Of a stretch of DNA of 64,000 nt, positions 12,040-26,300 are shown in pieces. Position 1 is the stretch's first letter, and the number at the start of each line of letters is the position of its first letter. Position numbers and translations under genes: made by a program. The notes beneath the pieces are model-generated. The model had not been told where the DNA came from. It searched no databases and saw nothing but the letters and a program-made list of their open reading frames with translations. Source of the DNA: Ciona savignyi (Eukaryota; Chordata; Ascidiacea; Phlebobranchia; Cionidae); NCBI GenBank assembly GCA_000149265.1, contig CH003266.1:1115061-1179060 (forward strand). Reading direction: 5' to 3'.

Positions 12040-12706
12040 TTATACAGCACCCGCGGTGGTTGCGGCCATGTCCAGCAGTAATTGTTCCTCGGCATCACGC
12101 CACTGTGGCCGCAGAAATACCTGCAACGACGCACCAGTTTAATATAGGATTAAAGGACAACTGGTGGTAACTGATGATGCGGATTTCTTTTGATCCACGT
12201 GGGCGGGACAAAAAAGGGGAATAAAACACGGTTTACTTTGCGCTCAAAGACGGGTGATCGGATAAATTGCAGTGTAATAAATACAATAGGGCTATTGGTA
12301 TAGTCTTTGTTCGATTTATTAAACCACTGGGTTTTACAAACGTCTGCTAACAGTTCTTTTAAAGAATATGGCCGGCTTGTTATAGCGGCTATATAGTTTC
12401 CCATTGCATACGCCCTTGGGTTTGTTTTAAATCGACCTTAAAGAATACACAACCTTGCTGTAATAACCTAGCTCCCTTTTCTATAACTGTAAGGGAATTA
12501 TTCAAAATTGCCAAAAGTTAAACATTAATATCCCTGATTACCTCGACGTATATAATTGTTATTATGATGGCGAAGAACACCCCAGTAATGGCAATGTATA
12601 GGTTCAGCGGCCGTCCCATGAACCGGGACGAAACACGATTCTGCAATCTTTCGAGTGACCTTCGTCCACGTTCCTGAAATTTACCTGCGAATACGACAAG
12701 TGTGGG

Positions 12707-12737
<31 letters not shown>

Positions 12738-13374
12738 ATAGAAGATATTTGGATAAGCGACACGATATTGCTTTGTAGAAACGAAAACGATACGGTGTAT
12801 GTGATACAATATCAATCTTATGCTTATTTCCATAGGGATGGGAGAACAAGGTCAATTATAATAAGGGTTATATTTACATTATTATTTGCCCACCATTAAA
12901 ATTACTTATGTAATTGTAGATGATGGATACACTGCTATAGTTGTTTTACATCCTTTTTACTCACTGGAATCAATTTAGAGAGGTGCCTACAAGGGCAGAA
13001 CCGACTAGTTATTGGCTGGTTACAACCCTTAACCATTCTGGATGCAAATAAATGGGGATTTGTAAAGTATTTAACCAAAATGCAGTCCATAAAAGTGTAT
13101 AAAGTAGTTACTGGAGCAAGTATAATTGTCCCAAAAAAGGTAGAAAATATAAACAACTTAAATAAAACTCCACGGTTGATTAAATATGTGTTTACATGTA
13201 TACGGAATCTCTGTTGCATTACTCACCCCACGCGCCCTCCTGCATACGCCTAGTCAGGGGTATGGCACTGTAGAACGAATGCCGTTTGCTGCTGCTCCTA
13301 CGAGATTTCTTCGCTTGGTCTTCCAAATCCCCGGTTTCGCTCGTTGCCGCTACATCTTCTACTTTAGCAGCCAT
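12040..13374 (-). CDS. Small single-pass membrane protein, unidentified
   Basis: Three minus-strand exons, 13374-13227, 12684-12542 and 12120-12040, join with consistent phase (1, then 0) and GT-AG sites into 123 residues. The start MAAKVEDVAATSETGD is followed by a basic Ser/Arg stretch (KKSRRSSSKRHSF), an amphipathic basic stretch (GKFQERGRRSLERLQNRV), one hydrophobic helix (LYIAITGVFFAIIITIIYV, about residues 78-96) and a short tail ending TTAGAV. No signal peptide; a type II or tail-anchored-like topology is likely (inference). I do not recognise the family. The gene is divergent from the large membrane-protein gene, with about 1 kb between starts. Intron 1 contains a (TA)n microsatellite. 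Confidence 0.72.
12706..12733. repeat. (TA)n microsatellite
   Basis: About 13 TA dinucleotides in intron 1 of the small membrane-protein gene. It creates spurious Ile-Tyr repeat ORFs on both strands. Confidence 0.95.
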
Positions 13375-13399
13375 TTTTGTTGTTTAATTTCGTGATCAA

Positions 13400-14377
13400 G
13401 AACGGCTGTATTGGACGAAGTCAACGACAGATCCTAAGGTTCTTTTATAGCTCTACCACAAACCTACCAGTAATGCTACAATAAACAACAGATCATAGAA
13501 TGGTGCGAAAGTCACCAACATACAAAGTATCGCAATTAAAATAGAATAAGTACGACATTACATATTCAGTTTGGTACTGCTAGTTTTTTTGAAACTGAAA
13601 ATAAAAAGTTTGCCTTAAAGAAAACTTATATTTATTTTGAATAAACCAGTTGTCTGTTGTTAATTATGACAGGTAAATTATATCTATTGCGTCACTTTTG
13701 ACCAATCAAGTTTTAGAGTCTGGTTATACCGAAGATTTTTTATTCTGCGCTGTGGAAAACAGGGTACAGACAATAATATACAATATACATATAAATACAG
13801 AAAATACCAAAGTTTAAATACAGGCCTTTAACGACACTGTTATATATAACTTTTTTCGGTGTAGGATAATACTGTGTGATTTTCTATGGATGAAGTAACT
13901 ATAAACGGGATTCAATCTATTTAACGTTATTACGTATGTTAATCGCATAATATGGTAACGTTTTGTGAATGTTTTGGTTTGTATTATTATCAACGTCATT
14001 ATCTGGGACATGGACATAAGTCTGTTTCTGGTAACGAGTAATTATTATTCACTCCGACGTGTAAAAGGCCGTGGGCGAAATAAGGAGACTTTGGTTGTGT
14101 TGCTACTCTAGAAAGTCCAAGTTTCTTGATCGTAAAACAGTCGTTAAATTATTATTGTTTAACGAGTTGTGAACTACGACTACTAGACGGAAGTTGTTGT
14201 ATTATGCCGTAGTTGTCGACAAGATTGGTCCGTTTGTATAAACATTTCGCTGAAGTATAAAATAATGAAAGATTGACTATGGTGGCCAGAGAAAACTTAC
14301 GGACAGTACATTTAGTTTTATAAATACTGACCAACCTAGTATTCCAGGTATAGGAAACACATAGGAAGCCCAAAATT
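13400..14377. other. Divergent promoter region
   Basis: Holds the 5' flanks of the small membrane-protein gene (minus) and the large membrane-protein gene (plus). No TATA box or CpG-rich block stands out, and there is no coding exon. An in-frame stop lies shortly upstream of the ATG at 14378. Confidence 0.45.
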
Positions 14378-17300
14378 ATGAAAATTAAAAGCAAGTCCAC
14401 AAAATCCATACTTCCTAAACAGAAAACCAAAAAGGATAAATTGAAAATCAAGAAAAAGGAACGAAAATCAAGAAAATCGAAACGGAAGCCTGACAAGACA
14501 CCAAGAAGCAGAAGTAACTCTAGGGACCAGTCTAAAGAAAAAAACGAACAACCAAAGAAAAAGAAAACCAAAAAGAAGGTATGAAACATATAGGCCTATC
14601 CGGCGGATAACCTTATCGGGCTACCTATCGAAAGCATGGGGGGTTAAACAACCTAATAAATATTCGATTGTGCCTTGTGCAGGGCACTTAGCGGACGTTG
14701 CCTTGACCCAGTGGATAAATGGGTAAGATATTAACTATATCAGTTTCTGCTATAGTTAATAGTCCCGACAACTTGACTTTTCCCATTTTATTTACTTACT
14801 TCGCTACAAAATCATGGTCGCATCTTAACGACTATAGTTTTTTCCGGAGATATATAAACAAGAGTTTATATATCTTCGGTTTTCTCTTGTTTATATATCT
14901 CCGGTTTTTCTACCTTGTTTCATTAAAAATGTACAAGTCATTTAATAAAAATTACAGTATAAATGTTAAAAATATCTGTAATTTTAGCATAGATGTCTAT
15001 GTTTGTTATATTTCGCGGTATCGGCTGTAACTACAGACGCTAAGTTTAAAAGATTTCGAAATTTGTACAGATTAAAGATAAAAATAAGAAGAAACCCGAT
15101 CCTACTAAACAGCAAGCAGTCGATGATGCATCGGATACGCCGAAAAGACAAAATAGCGTCAGTTCTAAAGATTCAGCTTTGCCACCACGACCTTGGTATA
15201 AGAAGAAACGAAGCAAGAAAGATCCAATCGTTTATGCGTGTTGTGGCTTTTGTAGTTTAGGCGCAGGAAGCCTGCTTACTGGATTAATTTATCTAGTGAG
15301 TTTTCTGTTTTTATTTACCACTTATAAGCCTGTTTATGTGTTCGGCTTAAATATACAAATGTGTATCAGATAACGTCGCGAATTAAATGCACTAAAACAA
15401 GTAGTTTACCTGACCGACCAACGGTTTCTCTGTCGTCTATGATGTGAATGGGCATTCAAACCATCTATTTTGTTTACATTGACTGAATATGCATTGCCCT
15501 TTTACATTGTTTTCGCAAAATGAGAGTGTCGCACAAGTATATGAAATAGGATAAACAAACTAAATGTAAATAACCTTCAAGTATTTCATCGGTAGTTACT
15601 GCTTACATGTGTCATATTACCCTTTCGTACCATCAAGTTACTGAAGCTGACAGTTTTGTAATTATTTTAGTATTATGTACGGAATCTTGGTGGGTCGTGA
15701 AAAGTTAAAGAAAGCTCTGATTAACTATACTGGCTATTTCCAATACAAATTTTTCGTTTATTTCACCGTGTCCGCGTGAGCGTAAAATATTTGCCTGGGA
15801 TACATAATTCCAGAGGTGTGTTCCTTTACAACGATAGCGTAACCTAGAAACCAACAACCACTATATATAAAGTTAATTGGGTCGCCATAAATTGTGGTAA
15901 ATAATAGTGGGTCCCAACTCTAAAAAGTTTGAGAACCACTGATGTAGAGTGTTATTGTGTTATTTCAACACATTATTCCACTGGTTTCAGACAATGTCCC
16001 AGTTCTTGTCCAAATATCTCATCAACTAGTGGATGGCTGATTTCGATCCAATAACCTTTTTAATGGTAATGTAACTCGAACCAACAGGGGCTTTGTATTG
16101 GTTATACTGTGTTCCGTGTGGGAGATTTTCGTGAACATGTTGGAAAGAAGATGGTGATATGGTCGAGTGCCACTGGGATCTTTATGAATATATGGAGGGT
16201 CATGCTGATAGTTGGCATGGGAACTGCTGCACTGAATATGCTCGGTGCATTGGTGCTACTCGTTGCATCGTGCATCTGGGGACAAAAGGTCAGAAACCAA
16301 TGATTTTGAAAAAGACATGTCAATGTTATAGCTTTGTTGTTGTTTTGCCAAGAGTGCCGAAGTTTATCATTTGGTGAAATAATTATTTTGTTGGCTTTAA
16401 TATTTGATTTTCTTCTTATAATATACTTGAACATTATTAAGTCATTTTAAACAGAATTTTAGTTAACAATGGGGGTGCTAAGAGCCAGTAGCCAGGAATG
16501 CTATTTGGAACCATTATGTCTAATTTACTTTACATAGACCTCTTTTTTACATTAGCGGTACTAGGGATGTAGTTTGATAGGCCATGCTTCATTTCTGTGA
16601 GTGGGAAAATGACATGCGCATTTTCACATGAGGCAAACGCCATATTATTTCGTACCGAGCATCTTCCTACCAGAGCTATTCAGTGTGCTTTGTATTTCTT
16701 AGAAACTACTATTTCAGTTCAACCTATTAATTTAATGTGTTCATGTGACTTCTGCTAAGCGTCTTGCCCAAGGACACACTGACCACCCAGTTGCAGGTTT
16801 TTATTCCATAACCTTTTTGCTGAAAATCGAACCTTGGTTGCACTGTTGCACCTGTGGATAGTATTAAATGGTCGAATTTGTCCAACAGGAACACTACATA
16901 CGCATGAGGAACGCTGCTATTATTTGGGTCAGCACCACTACAGTGGCGTTAGTGTACAATTTGGGTGAAGCCGTTTACGTCAGCGTGATTCCATATAAAG
17001 TCCCCATCCCACCAATAGAGGGCGACGAGTACAATCTATTAAGCAGGGGGAATCACCACCATTATTCAAAGATTAAGAAGAACATGGCCACTGTATGGGG
17101 ATTAACAGGAACTCACCTTTTCTTCTATGTAAGTTGGTGGGGTCGGTTACTGATGTTTTTGTGAGCCAACAACAACTTTTATAACATGAGTAACTCTCCT
17201 GAATTTATAGACATCAAAATTAAATCATTTTTTTCAAAGAAAAAAAAAGTCGATAAAACAAATGTGTAAAATCACTGACAACAGTTAATACAAATTTGGG

Positions 17301-20300
17301 TCACATTAATTATACAGATTTCAGCTGCATTGGTGGTTGACAGTTGATAATGACTTTTGGGTATCGATTGTGCGATAACAATGTTTCGTGTTGGAACAGA
17401 TGCTTAAACACTTGCACAAACACTTAGAGGGCATTCAATGCCTTGATGTTAAAAATTTGTTCAAAAATTAATTAAACATAAAATATATCTCACATATTGC
17501 AATAGCTCCAGCAACCAACTGTGAGCAAAATGCAACAACATAGTCAGCACAAGTAAAAAATTAAGTGTTCTTTTTTATACTTTGTAAAACATGAATATTG
17601 TAATACAAAACTTCCAAATTGATTTACCCCTCTGTTTAAACCACGCAGATATATTTAATAATCGTAGTGATCTCCTACTACTTCTCCTCAAATACAAAGG
17701 GACAAATTGATTTACCCCTCTGTTTAAACCACCCAGATATATTTGATAATCATGGTCATCTACTTGCGTCTCCTAAAATACAAAGAGAGCAAATTGATTT
17801 ACCCCTTTGTCTACACCACGCAGATATTTTTAGTCATCTCCTAATCTCGTCTCTTCAAATACAAAGAAAGCAAATTGATTTACCCCTTTTTTAACACCAC
17901 CCAGATATACCTAATAATCGTGGTGATCTCGTACTTGCGTCTCCTCAAATACAAAGGAGCCCCGAAAGTTGGGAAAGACATGGCGGGCAGTGACAGTGAA
18001 GAAGAGGTAGTGGGCGTGCTTCAACGATCAAAAAACAGCTCGTTCAGCCAACAAAGTAATTTTGATTTCACTTTTTAGTTTGTATTGGGATCCTGTTGGT
18101 GCATGTAGCTTGTGTTTTGATGTGGTTACTTGAGCACCTTGCACTATTTAACAGTTGTGTGGCTAAAGGTTGAGCATGACCGATTGAAACGCAGAATTTT
18201 ATATAAAAACGGATATATTTCAATGTTGGTATAAACTTTAGCCCGGTAAAAAAGATTTCCCTTAAATATATGATCAGTGGTAATGTTAGTAGGTTAAATG
18301 ACAAACCAGAAAGACCGCAATCAAGTTACATATATCACTGGGTCCTGTATTTTAGTTTCACCCATCCGCTTTATGCTACCTTATGATTTAGCCATCTTTT
18401 GGATAGACACAGTTGCATCTGGTACTATAGGCATTTAATTTATATTTTTTGACAAATTTGTACTTCTTTCGACCACAATATATTGAGTGTTAGTTAAGTG
18501 TTTTTTGAATACAGTCTATATAAAGATACAGTAATCAATATGTATATTTAAAAGCTTAAACTATATTACATTGTGACATCACAAATCCGTAGGTATGAGG
18601 TCACGAACGTCAGATCGACAAAGTGAACAATCGTTTGCATCCAGGTAACAATGTGCATTATGTTTTATTTGCTTGTTTAGCTGTTGATTCTATCAATGTT
18701 TAATTTACCTCATCTTTTCGTGTTCATTTATATATATGCCAAAGGTCAAGCGCAAAGAGTATGGCTTGCAAAGAGTATGTACCTATGACTTGTACCGACT
18801 TTTTTATTCCAATAGGATAAAGAGGGTTATTTTTAAAATTTTGCATACTTTAGTTTTCTTACGTCTATACTCTATTGTCATACCTTTAACCGACTGTGGA
18901 TATGTGGTGTTTTGTTAATGCTCAAGGTGGCGAATAGGACTAAATGTTATGATCATATTGTGCATTGTACAAATATAAGCCCAGTGATTCCTAAGGTAAA
19001 CAGTGATGGTAATAAGGCTGGCCCTGCCACTGACCTACATGTTGTAGTGGTCAACACACGTTGGGTAAAACGTCCTTTATTATAAGTGTGTCGAAATGGA
19101 AAGAGACCGACAATAGAGATGCATCTGGCTTATATAGTCGGCATAACATAGAGATTTTACACATTACTACACATGTAGAGCTAGGTTTTTATTCTGAAAA
19201 GACAGCAGTCAGTTATATAAGTGGGTCAAGTGTCCGATATCAAAAATTATTATGTCAGGTAGTCATGACCGTTCAACACCTTATACTATAGCAACAGGAG
19301 TAACCCTATGCTTGATCAAGCTGACGAGTTGGCTCGTGACGCATCCAGCACTGCCTTCATCGGTCCAGAACCATCCCTCTGTATTCCTGTCTGCTCTGTC
19401 AGAACAGAATTGGAGGCGTGGATGAGCCGAAAACATGCTGAAGAATGGAGACAACACTGTGGCTGTCGTCAGACGAAGGAGTATCTTGGACAAGGCCTAT
19501 CCCTGTCCAGGGAACTTCTCCGGCTTCGGCGAAGACAGTTACGATCTGTTCTTCAGATTATCACTGGTCATGCTAATTTGGCAAAGCACCAATCCATCCT
19601 CATGCGCACGGCATGTGCAACCTGTCCCTTCTGCCAAGAAGAAGACGAGACTCCTTTACACTATGTTGGCCATTGTCCAGCATTTGCTGTAACCAGATGG
19701 AGGAATTTTTGGAGTTTTTAAATCTGATGATCTCGCATCTATTCCGGTCAAGCATTTAGTCAGTTTCCTTCAGGACACTGGCAGACTTGACCGTTATATC
19801 CCGGATCCATGCTAGCCCTGGGCGCTGGAGTAATGGGCCTTCTATGGCCTAAATTCCTGGTCCCGGTAGCTACTGTGGACCCACCCATATTAATGTAATG
19901 TAACCCTATGCTTCCTACAGCAATGATCTATCTCGCTCCTCGTATACCAATCCTGCCTTTCTACCCAACAACACTTATATGAATTGGCCGAAAAAAGATG
20001 ACGATACAAAAAGTGACATCACAAATTTGCCGACTCGCGCAACGCCAATCGATTCACGCTCGGCGACATCGAGTGTCTATGATTTGCCACCTGAAGATAT
20101 TTATGACGGTAGGATTATTGTATTCAAATTGTAAGAGTTATCTCTGTGATATCTATTTATTAACCATTAAATTAAGTCATATCATTTCCAGACACAGGGT
20201 GTATGTATTTTGGTGTATGAATAGTTTATCCCTAATTGGGCAATGCAGGTTCGAAACTGGTCGCTAGCAAGTCGGTTGTGTCCTTGGGCAATGCACTTTA

Positions 20301-23300
20301 CGGACATTGCCTGAACCCAGCGGATTAATGAGTTCTACCAAACTGAAGGAACGTGTCTATTATACACAACCCACTGCAATAGCTCCAGTAACCCGACGAT
20401 GGGTGTGAGGTGATCTGACGATTGCCCGTGTGTTAACCCCCTTGATTTTCCCATTCACGGGAATAAACATGAATATCCTATCCTATCTTAGATCCTATTT
20501 AGTTGTGTCCAAGGAAACAACTATGTAGAAAGTGTCCAGGGGGATCAATCGAACCTAAAACTTATTTGGTAATGAACTTTACTACCTAAAGCTGCCCTAC
20601 AAGAATTTACTATATGTTTTCTCTCCCATAAACCACCACCAATATCCATTAACAATTTGACATCCTTACCAACCACCTTCTACCAGAAACAGCAGAAAGT
20701 CCATCAACAAAGCAAGAAGATGACAGCAAACTTAAGGAGAAGGCAACTAAGGTGGGTGTTGCTGGTTAGTTGTGGATTGATTGATTTATAACTTCTGTGA
20801 CAGAAGGAAAAATTCTTGGGTTTAGCGGCCACGTCTAATTTTACTGAATTTTAATAATTTATTGCTTGTTTTTAGACGTGTTCTAACGACTGTCGTTTTG
20901 CCCATTTTTCTCGTTTCCCAAGTTTTTTTCAATAGTCTGGATTTATGTTTTCATCGTGGAAACAAAAAATAAACTAAACTAAAACTAAATCCGCATTTAA
21001 GCAATGTTATCGTCACAAGGGAAATTATTAAAGTATATATCCATAGTTTTCTTTGAATATTGCTTTTGATCTTTAAATCCTATTCTTTAGCATTGCAATT
21101 ATCTATCCCTCTGTTTTTTTGTCAAATTTGTTAGAGCCCCTTAGTTACATCCAAGAACACAGGTGACTAGCAAGTTGCTGGCTTCGATCTTTAAACCTTC
21201 CTAATGACATTCCAATTCAACTCAGTATCATATTATCATCGATCATAGCAAGTTTGTAGTCCGGCCAGTTAGTCTGGCGGTTTAGTGCGTCGCCTTTCAA
21301 TCGAATGGTTGCAGGTGCGAAACTGGTCGCTAGCTAGTCGACTGTGTCCTTGGTTAGCGCATTTAACAGACATTGCCTGAACCCAGCAGATTAATGGGTT
21401 CTGCCAAATTAAAGAAACATGTCTATTATATACAACACACTGCAATGGCTATGGTAACCTGATAACTTCCCAGTTTGAAGCTGACTTATCACAGCGCGCC
21501 GAGGCAGCTTTAAAACTTTCTGATTCGGTTTTAAATGCGATGGGCAAGATGGAAAACAAGCCAAGTAAGTGGAAGTTGTGCATTGTAGTGGGCGTGGATG
21601 AAATACTATTGTTTTTGGGTGGTGGAAAATTTGAGCCAACTGTGATGGCAAAATGTAAACAGCATTACTACACTGACAATCGTCAGATTACCATTTGTCT
21701 TCTGTTCAGTTACTGAAGCTATTGCAGTGTATTGTGCATGATCGAAATGTTCCTTTAGTGTTAGTACAATGCATCATTTTATTAACCCATAGTGTTAAGA
21801 CCCTTCAAATGCCTTGTCTGATGTCACAATTGTCAAGGTCTAGTCACCGTCTGGTTTTATCCCCAGCATTTTACTTGCCTATGTTGTGACCTATTATATG
21901 TTTAATATGTACTCAATGTAAGCTTTATTTAACTACGAATCTAGATAATAATGCACACGTTAATTCACACAAGCAAACTGTACACAATGCTACAATGAAC
22001 GTTACAATGTACTACTTAGAGGAGTTGCAAACAGATGTGAAGTAGGCCTAATCAATGTGGAGCGAAGCGCGGGAAACAATCAAGCTTAGAACAAGAGTAG
22101 ATCGCGTTTATCACACTGTTTATTTTATTATGTGTTTTTTTACAATATGTGAGAAGAAATTACTTTTTTTCATGTATTTCCTCCAATGCATTAAGTAGGG
22201 TTTTTGTGATAAAACATTTCACAAATAGGCACTGTGACATCATCAACAACCGCTTCAGTGACATCATCAATCAATCCTCCAATCCTGAAGAAGCCGACAT
22301 TACAACGCCGTAACTCATTTGACTCCCAACCGTTAAAACCCATGTCAAGAAAGCCCATGCAACCCTTGAAACCTGCCCCCAAAAAAGAGGAGCCACCCAA
22401 ACCTACAATCCAACCGGAAGTTGTCTCAAAGTTTTTTAACAGGTATAGACTATCTGGTTTAATGGGATTAAGAGTGTTTAAATCCAGGGTTATTAATTTC
22501 TTTTACCCATTCTGTTTTATTTAAAGCTTTAATGTTTGAATTTTAATGTAACAATCTTTTTAATTTGCAGTTTTAATGAGTAATAATTAGGTTAGCGGCC
22601 TAATCTGACTATACTTCTATGTTAGTAATTTACCTATAGAATCGACACGCTTGGGCAACTGTCATTTTTTCTTGTTTTTAACTATAAAAAAATAATTATT
22701 ATGATTTTGCATCTGAGAAATGTAAAATAAACTAAAGTAAGGAAAGGGTAAAGTAATGGAAAGAGGGAAGTAGAAAAAGAAGGAAATTGATAACTTAAAT
22801 GAAGATTAAGGAGTTAGTTTTAGATTATAAATCATTAGCTTGATGGTTTATGGCACAGGTCTATTCTCCAAACCTTATTTTTATTTTACGCTATATTTAT
22901 TAAATTATATCTTTTTTTTTTCTTCTTTAATGACGTGTTTTAACGACCGTTTGTTTTGCCGCCTTTTCCCGTTCCTGTGTCGTGATTATATTAGTTTGCC
23001 AATTTTTAAAAACTGGGGCAAAAAATGAACAAACTAAAAAATTTTTTTTTTTCGTTTTTTCTTAGACTTGATTCGGGGAACCACCACCTTAACCCTGGGA
23101 ACCCCATGGAAGAAATGTTTCGGATTTTTGGAAGCAGCTTGTGCGAACAACATCCAGAGAATTGTGAACGGTCGGTGGAGATTTCGTAAATTGTTTCTTA
23201 GCTGGCGTCTGGCGACTGGGCTTATTCCAGTGTTCTACTCAATAAATTGCTTTTTTACCCTTTTTATACTTGTTTCAAGCAATTACTGTAGACTGCATTT

Positions 23301-26300
23301 CCTAAAAATACAATCTACTAGTTTATGGTTGGTTTTGGTTTGTTTTGTTAATTTTATTACCAGTCATATAAACGAAGGACAGGATATTTATGTTTAATCC
23401 TTGCGAGTAGAAATAGCAAGGACCTCATTTTTATGTTAGCTATAATAGCCTGACTGTGTGTTTTAATCAGGCGTTATCCATATTAGAAAACCATCTGGTT
23501 TTGCACTCTTGAATTTAGGATGTTCATATTTTATCTACGTGAATAGAAAATACACGGGGCATTATCGCACAGACAATCCTCAGATTACCTCACACTCACC
23601 GTTGGTCTACCGAAGCTATGTATAGGTCAGGTCAAATACGTTTAGCTATTGGCTGGTTACGATATCGCAACCGTTTGGCCTCCAGCAAAACGGGGCAAAA
23701 ATGAATAAACTAAACTAAACGGCCGAACAAACGTGCAGATCGAATCCTCATATTTTGATATATTTTTAAATCAAACCATCATCCCAGCTACTTGAAATCG
23801 TACAAGGACATTCACTCACGTGGCAGCCACCTCACCTCCTTGCAAGATCCGTTTGAATTGGAGCCAGTAAGGAGCTTGCCTATGATGCCTCAACCCCAAC
23901 AATTTCCACTGCTTGGTGAGTTTGTTTCTGTGGCCAAATCAATACTGACGATAGGATAGGATAGGATATTAATGTTTATCCCCGTGAATGGGAAAACCAA
24001 GGGGGTTAGCACACAAGCAATCGTCAGATCACCTCGCGCCCATTGTCGGGTTACCGGAGCTATTGCAGTGTGTTGTATATGATAGACACGTTCCTTCAAT
24101 TTGGTAGAACCCATTAATCCGCTGGGTTCAGGCAATGTCCGTAAAGTACCTTGCCCAAGGACACAACCAACTAGCTAGCGACCTGTTTCGCACCTGAAAC
24201 CTTTCGATGGAAAGGCGGATGCACGTAACAGCCAGACTAACCGGCCGGACAATCTAATAATACGTGATTTTGTTCGTTTTCTAATAATTGTGTTAGTGTA
24301 ACTTTGTTGATAACTTCATGTGCGTGTTTCCATTTATCAGGGTAAACATTTTCGCCCTGAAATCCGACTGTTAGACAATTATCACGTTTTATACATCATG
24401 AGGTGTTTTATGATACCATTGGATGAAAATTGCCTTTTATAAGGATATTAAACTGTGGCAACTCATTTGTTGGGCTTTATGTGTGACCACAATTATATCA
24501 TAATTTCTTTTCAGCCGATGATATTTACCATGATCGTTTTGGGCTGTATGGACATAATGATGGCTATCCGCGGCATCATAATGAGCCACAACGACGGTCG
24601 AACGACTTTCCACAACGTCACATTGACCTTCCACGACGTCATATGGAGCCACCACGACGTCACAATGACCTTCCACCACGTCACAATGACCTTCCACCAC
24701 GTCACAATGACCTTCCCCCACGTCACAATGACCATCCACCACGTCACATTGACTATCCACGACATCCCAATGAGCCTTCACGACGTCATAATGACTTTTC
24801 ACGACGACACAACGAGCAGTATTCACGGCACCAACCATCCCACTTTACAAGGCCTGAGCCAACATATGGGTTCAGACCCCATTCCCGAGTCATTGAAGAC
24901 CGGCACCCCATGCCTACTCTTAATCGAGCGCCAGAGCGGCCCTTCTACCCGGACCGCATACAACCCTACCATATGCATTACCCCTATACTCCACAGGGCT
25001 CTGCATACACTTATGATGACAGCATATATTACGACAGCTCATGCAGTCTATGCGACTACGGAAGTATATACGGCGACTATGGATCCTATTATAGTGACTA
25101 CTACCCCCCCAACCAGCCCCACACTCCACCGCCAAGATACACAGGCCAAACACCCAACGACACCCGTCGCCAAAGCACAACCAGCACTTTACCAACCTGG
25201 ATTCCCCTGCAGGAGGAAAGCTACACCGTCTATCCACCTCTAGCCAACAATTTCAAGCGAAGCAAGAGCCTTCCTAACATCCACGGCCCGTTGAAAGGCA
25301 GAACAGAGTCGCGCTTAAGCGAAGGTCGGAACAGAACGCCGGCTTCCCCGTCATTCGTCGTGCCCTCGCCCCGGGAAGCAACGCGGGTGAGCCGATCTTC
25401 ATCGTTCGCTGACGACGACAAACCCCCGGTAAACGACCGTAGAGTGGGCAACTATAGTGGTTACCACACGGGCGATCTGAGGAGTAAAACTTCCCACACA
25501 AGTGATGGATCAAAAGCTTTCAACCTGGCGAGGTCGAAGAGTTTTTCCAACCGAACTCGGTAAATTATTTGCTTGTTTTTTAATTCAATAATATTATTAT
25601 AACATTATAACATTACAATGTTATTACTTCACGATATAATTACATTAAAATATGATTACTCCACAATATGATAACATTACGATATGACATCACAATAAAA
25701 TTATAACATAACAATATGATTACATCATTCATCCGGCCGGTTCGTCTGGCGGTTAAGTGCGTCGCCTTTCAATCGAAAGGTTGCAGGTGCGAAACTTGTC
25801 CCTAGCTAGTCGGTTGTGTCCTTGGGCAAGGCACTTAACGGACATTGCCTGAACCCAGGGGATTAATGGGTTCTACCAAATTGAAGGAACATGCCTATCA
25901 TACACAACACACTGCAATAACTCCGGTAACCCGACGGTGGGCGCGAGGTGAACTGACGATTGTCCGTGTGATAACCCCCTTGGTTTTCCCATTCATGGGG
26001 ATAAATATGAATATCCTATCCTATCTATTACGATATGATGACATCACAACAACATCCAGTCGCGCATCGTTCAACATCGGAGACGAAGATTACGAGGAAC
26101 TCGGTAGCGTTTACTCGACCTTCAACCTCATGAGCGCCCCTGGTGGCAGACCGCCAATGAGACCAGCTACGTCACGTGCGTCGTCACGTCGACCTTCCGG
26201 GGATTTCCCTTCAAGGTTGATTTTCCTTCATTCAATATTTCAGTGGGCTATTTACGTCTGCTAATTATGTCTTTTTTCCCGGGGCAACCATTTCCAGCAT

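Noticed and set aside
12604-12899. Ile-Tyr repeat ORFs
   Set aside because: Translation of a (TA)n microsatellite in an intron.
24437-25243. Long open frames in other frames and antisense across exon 14 of the large membrane-protein gene
   Set aside because: A 21-bp repeat keeps every frame open. Only the frame joined by splice phase to exons 13 and 15 is supported.
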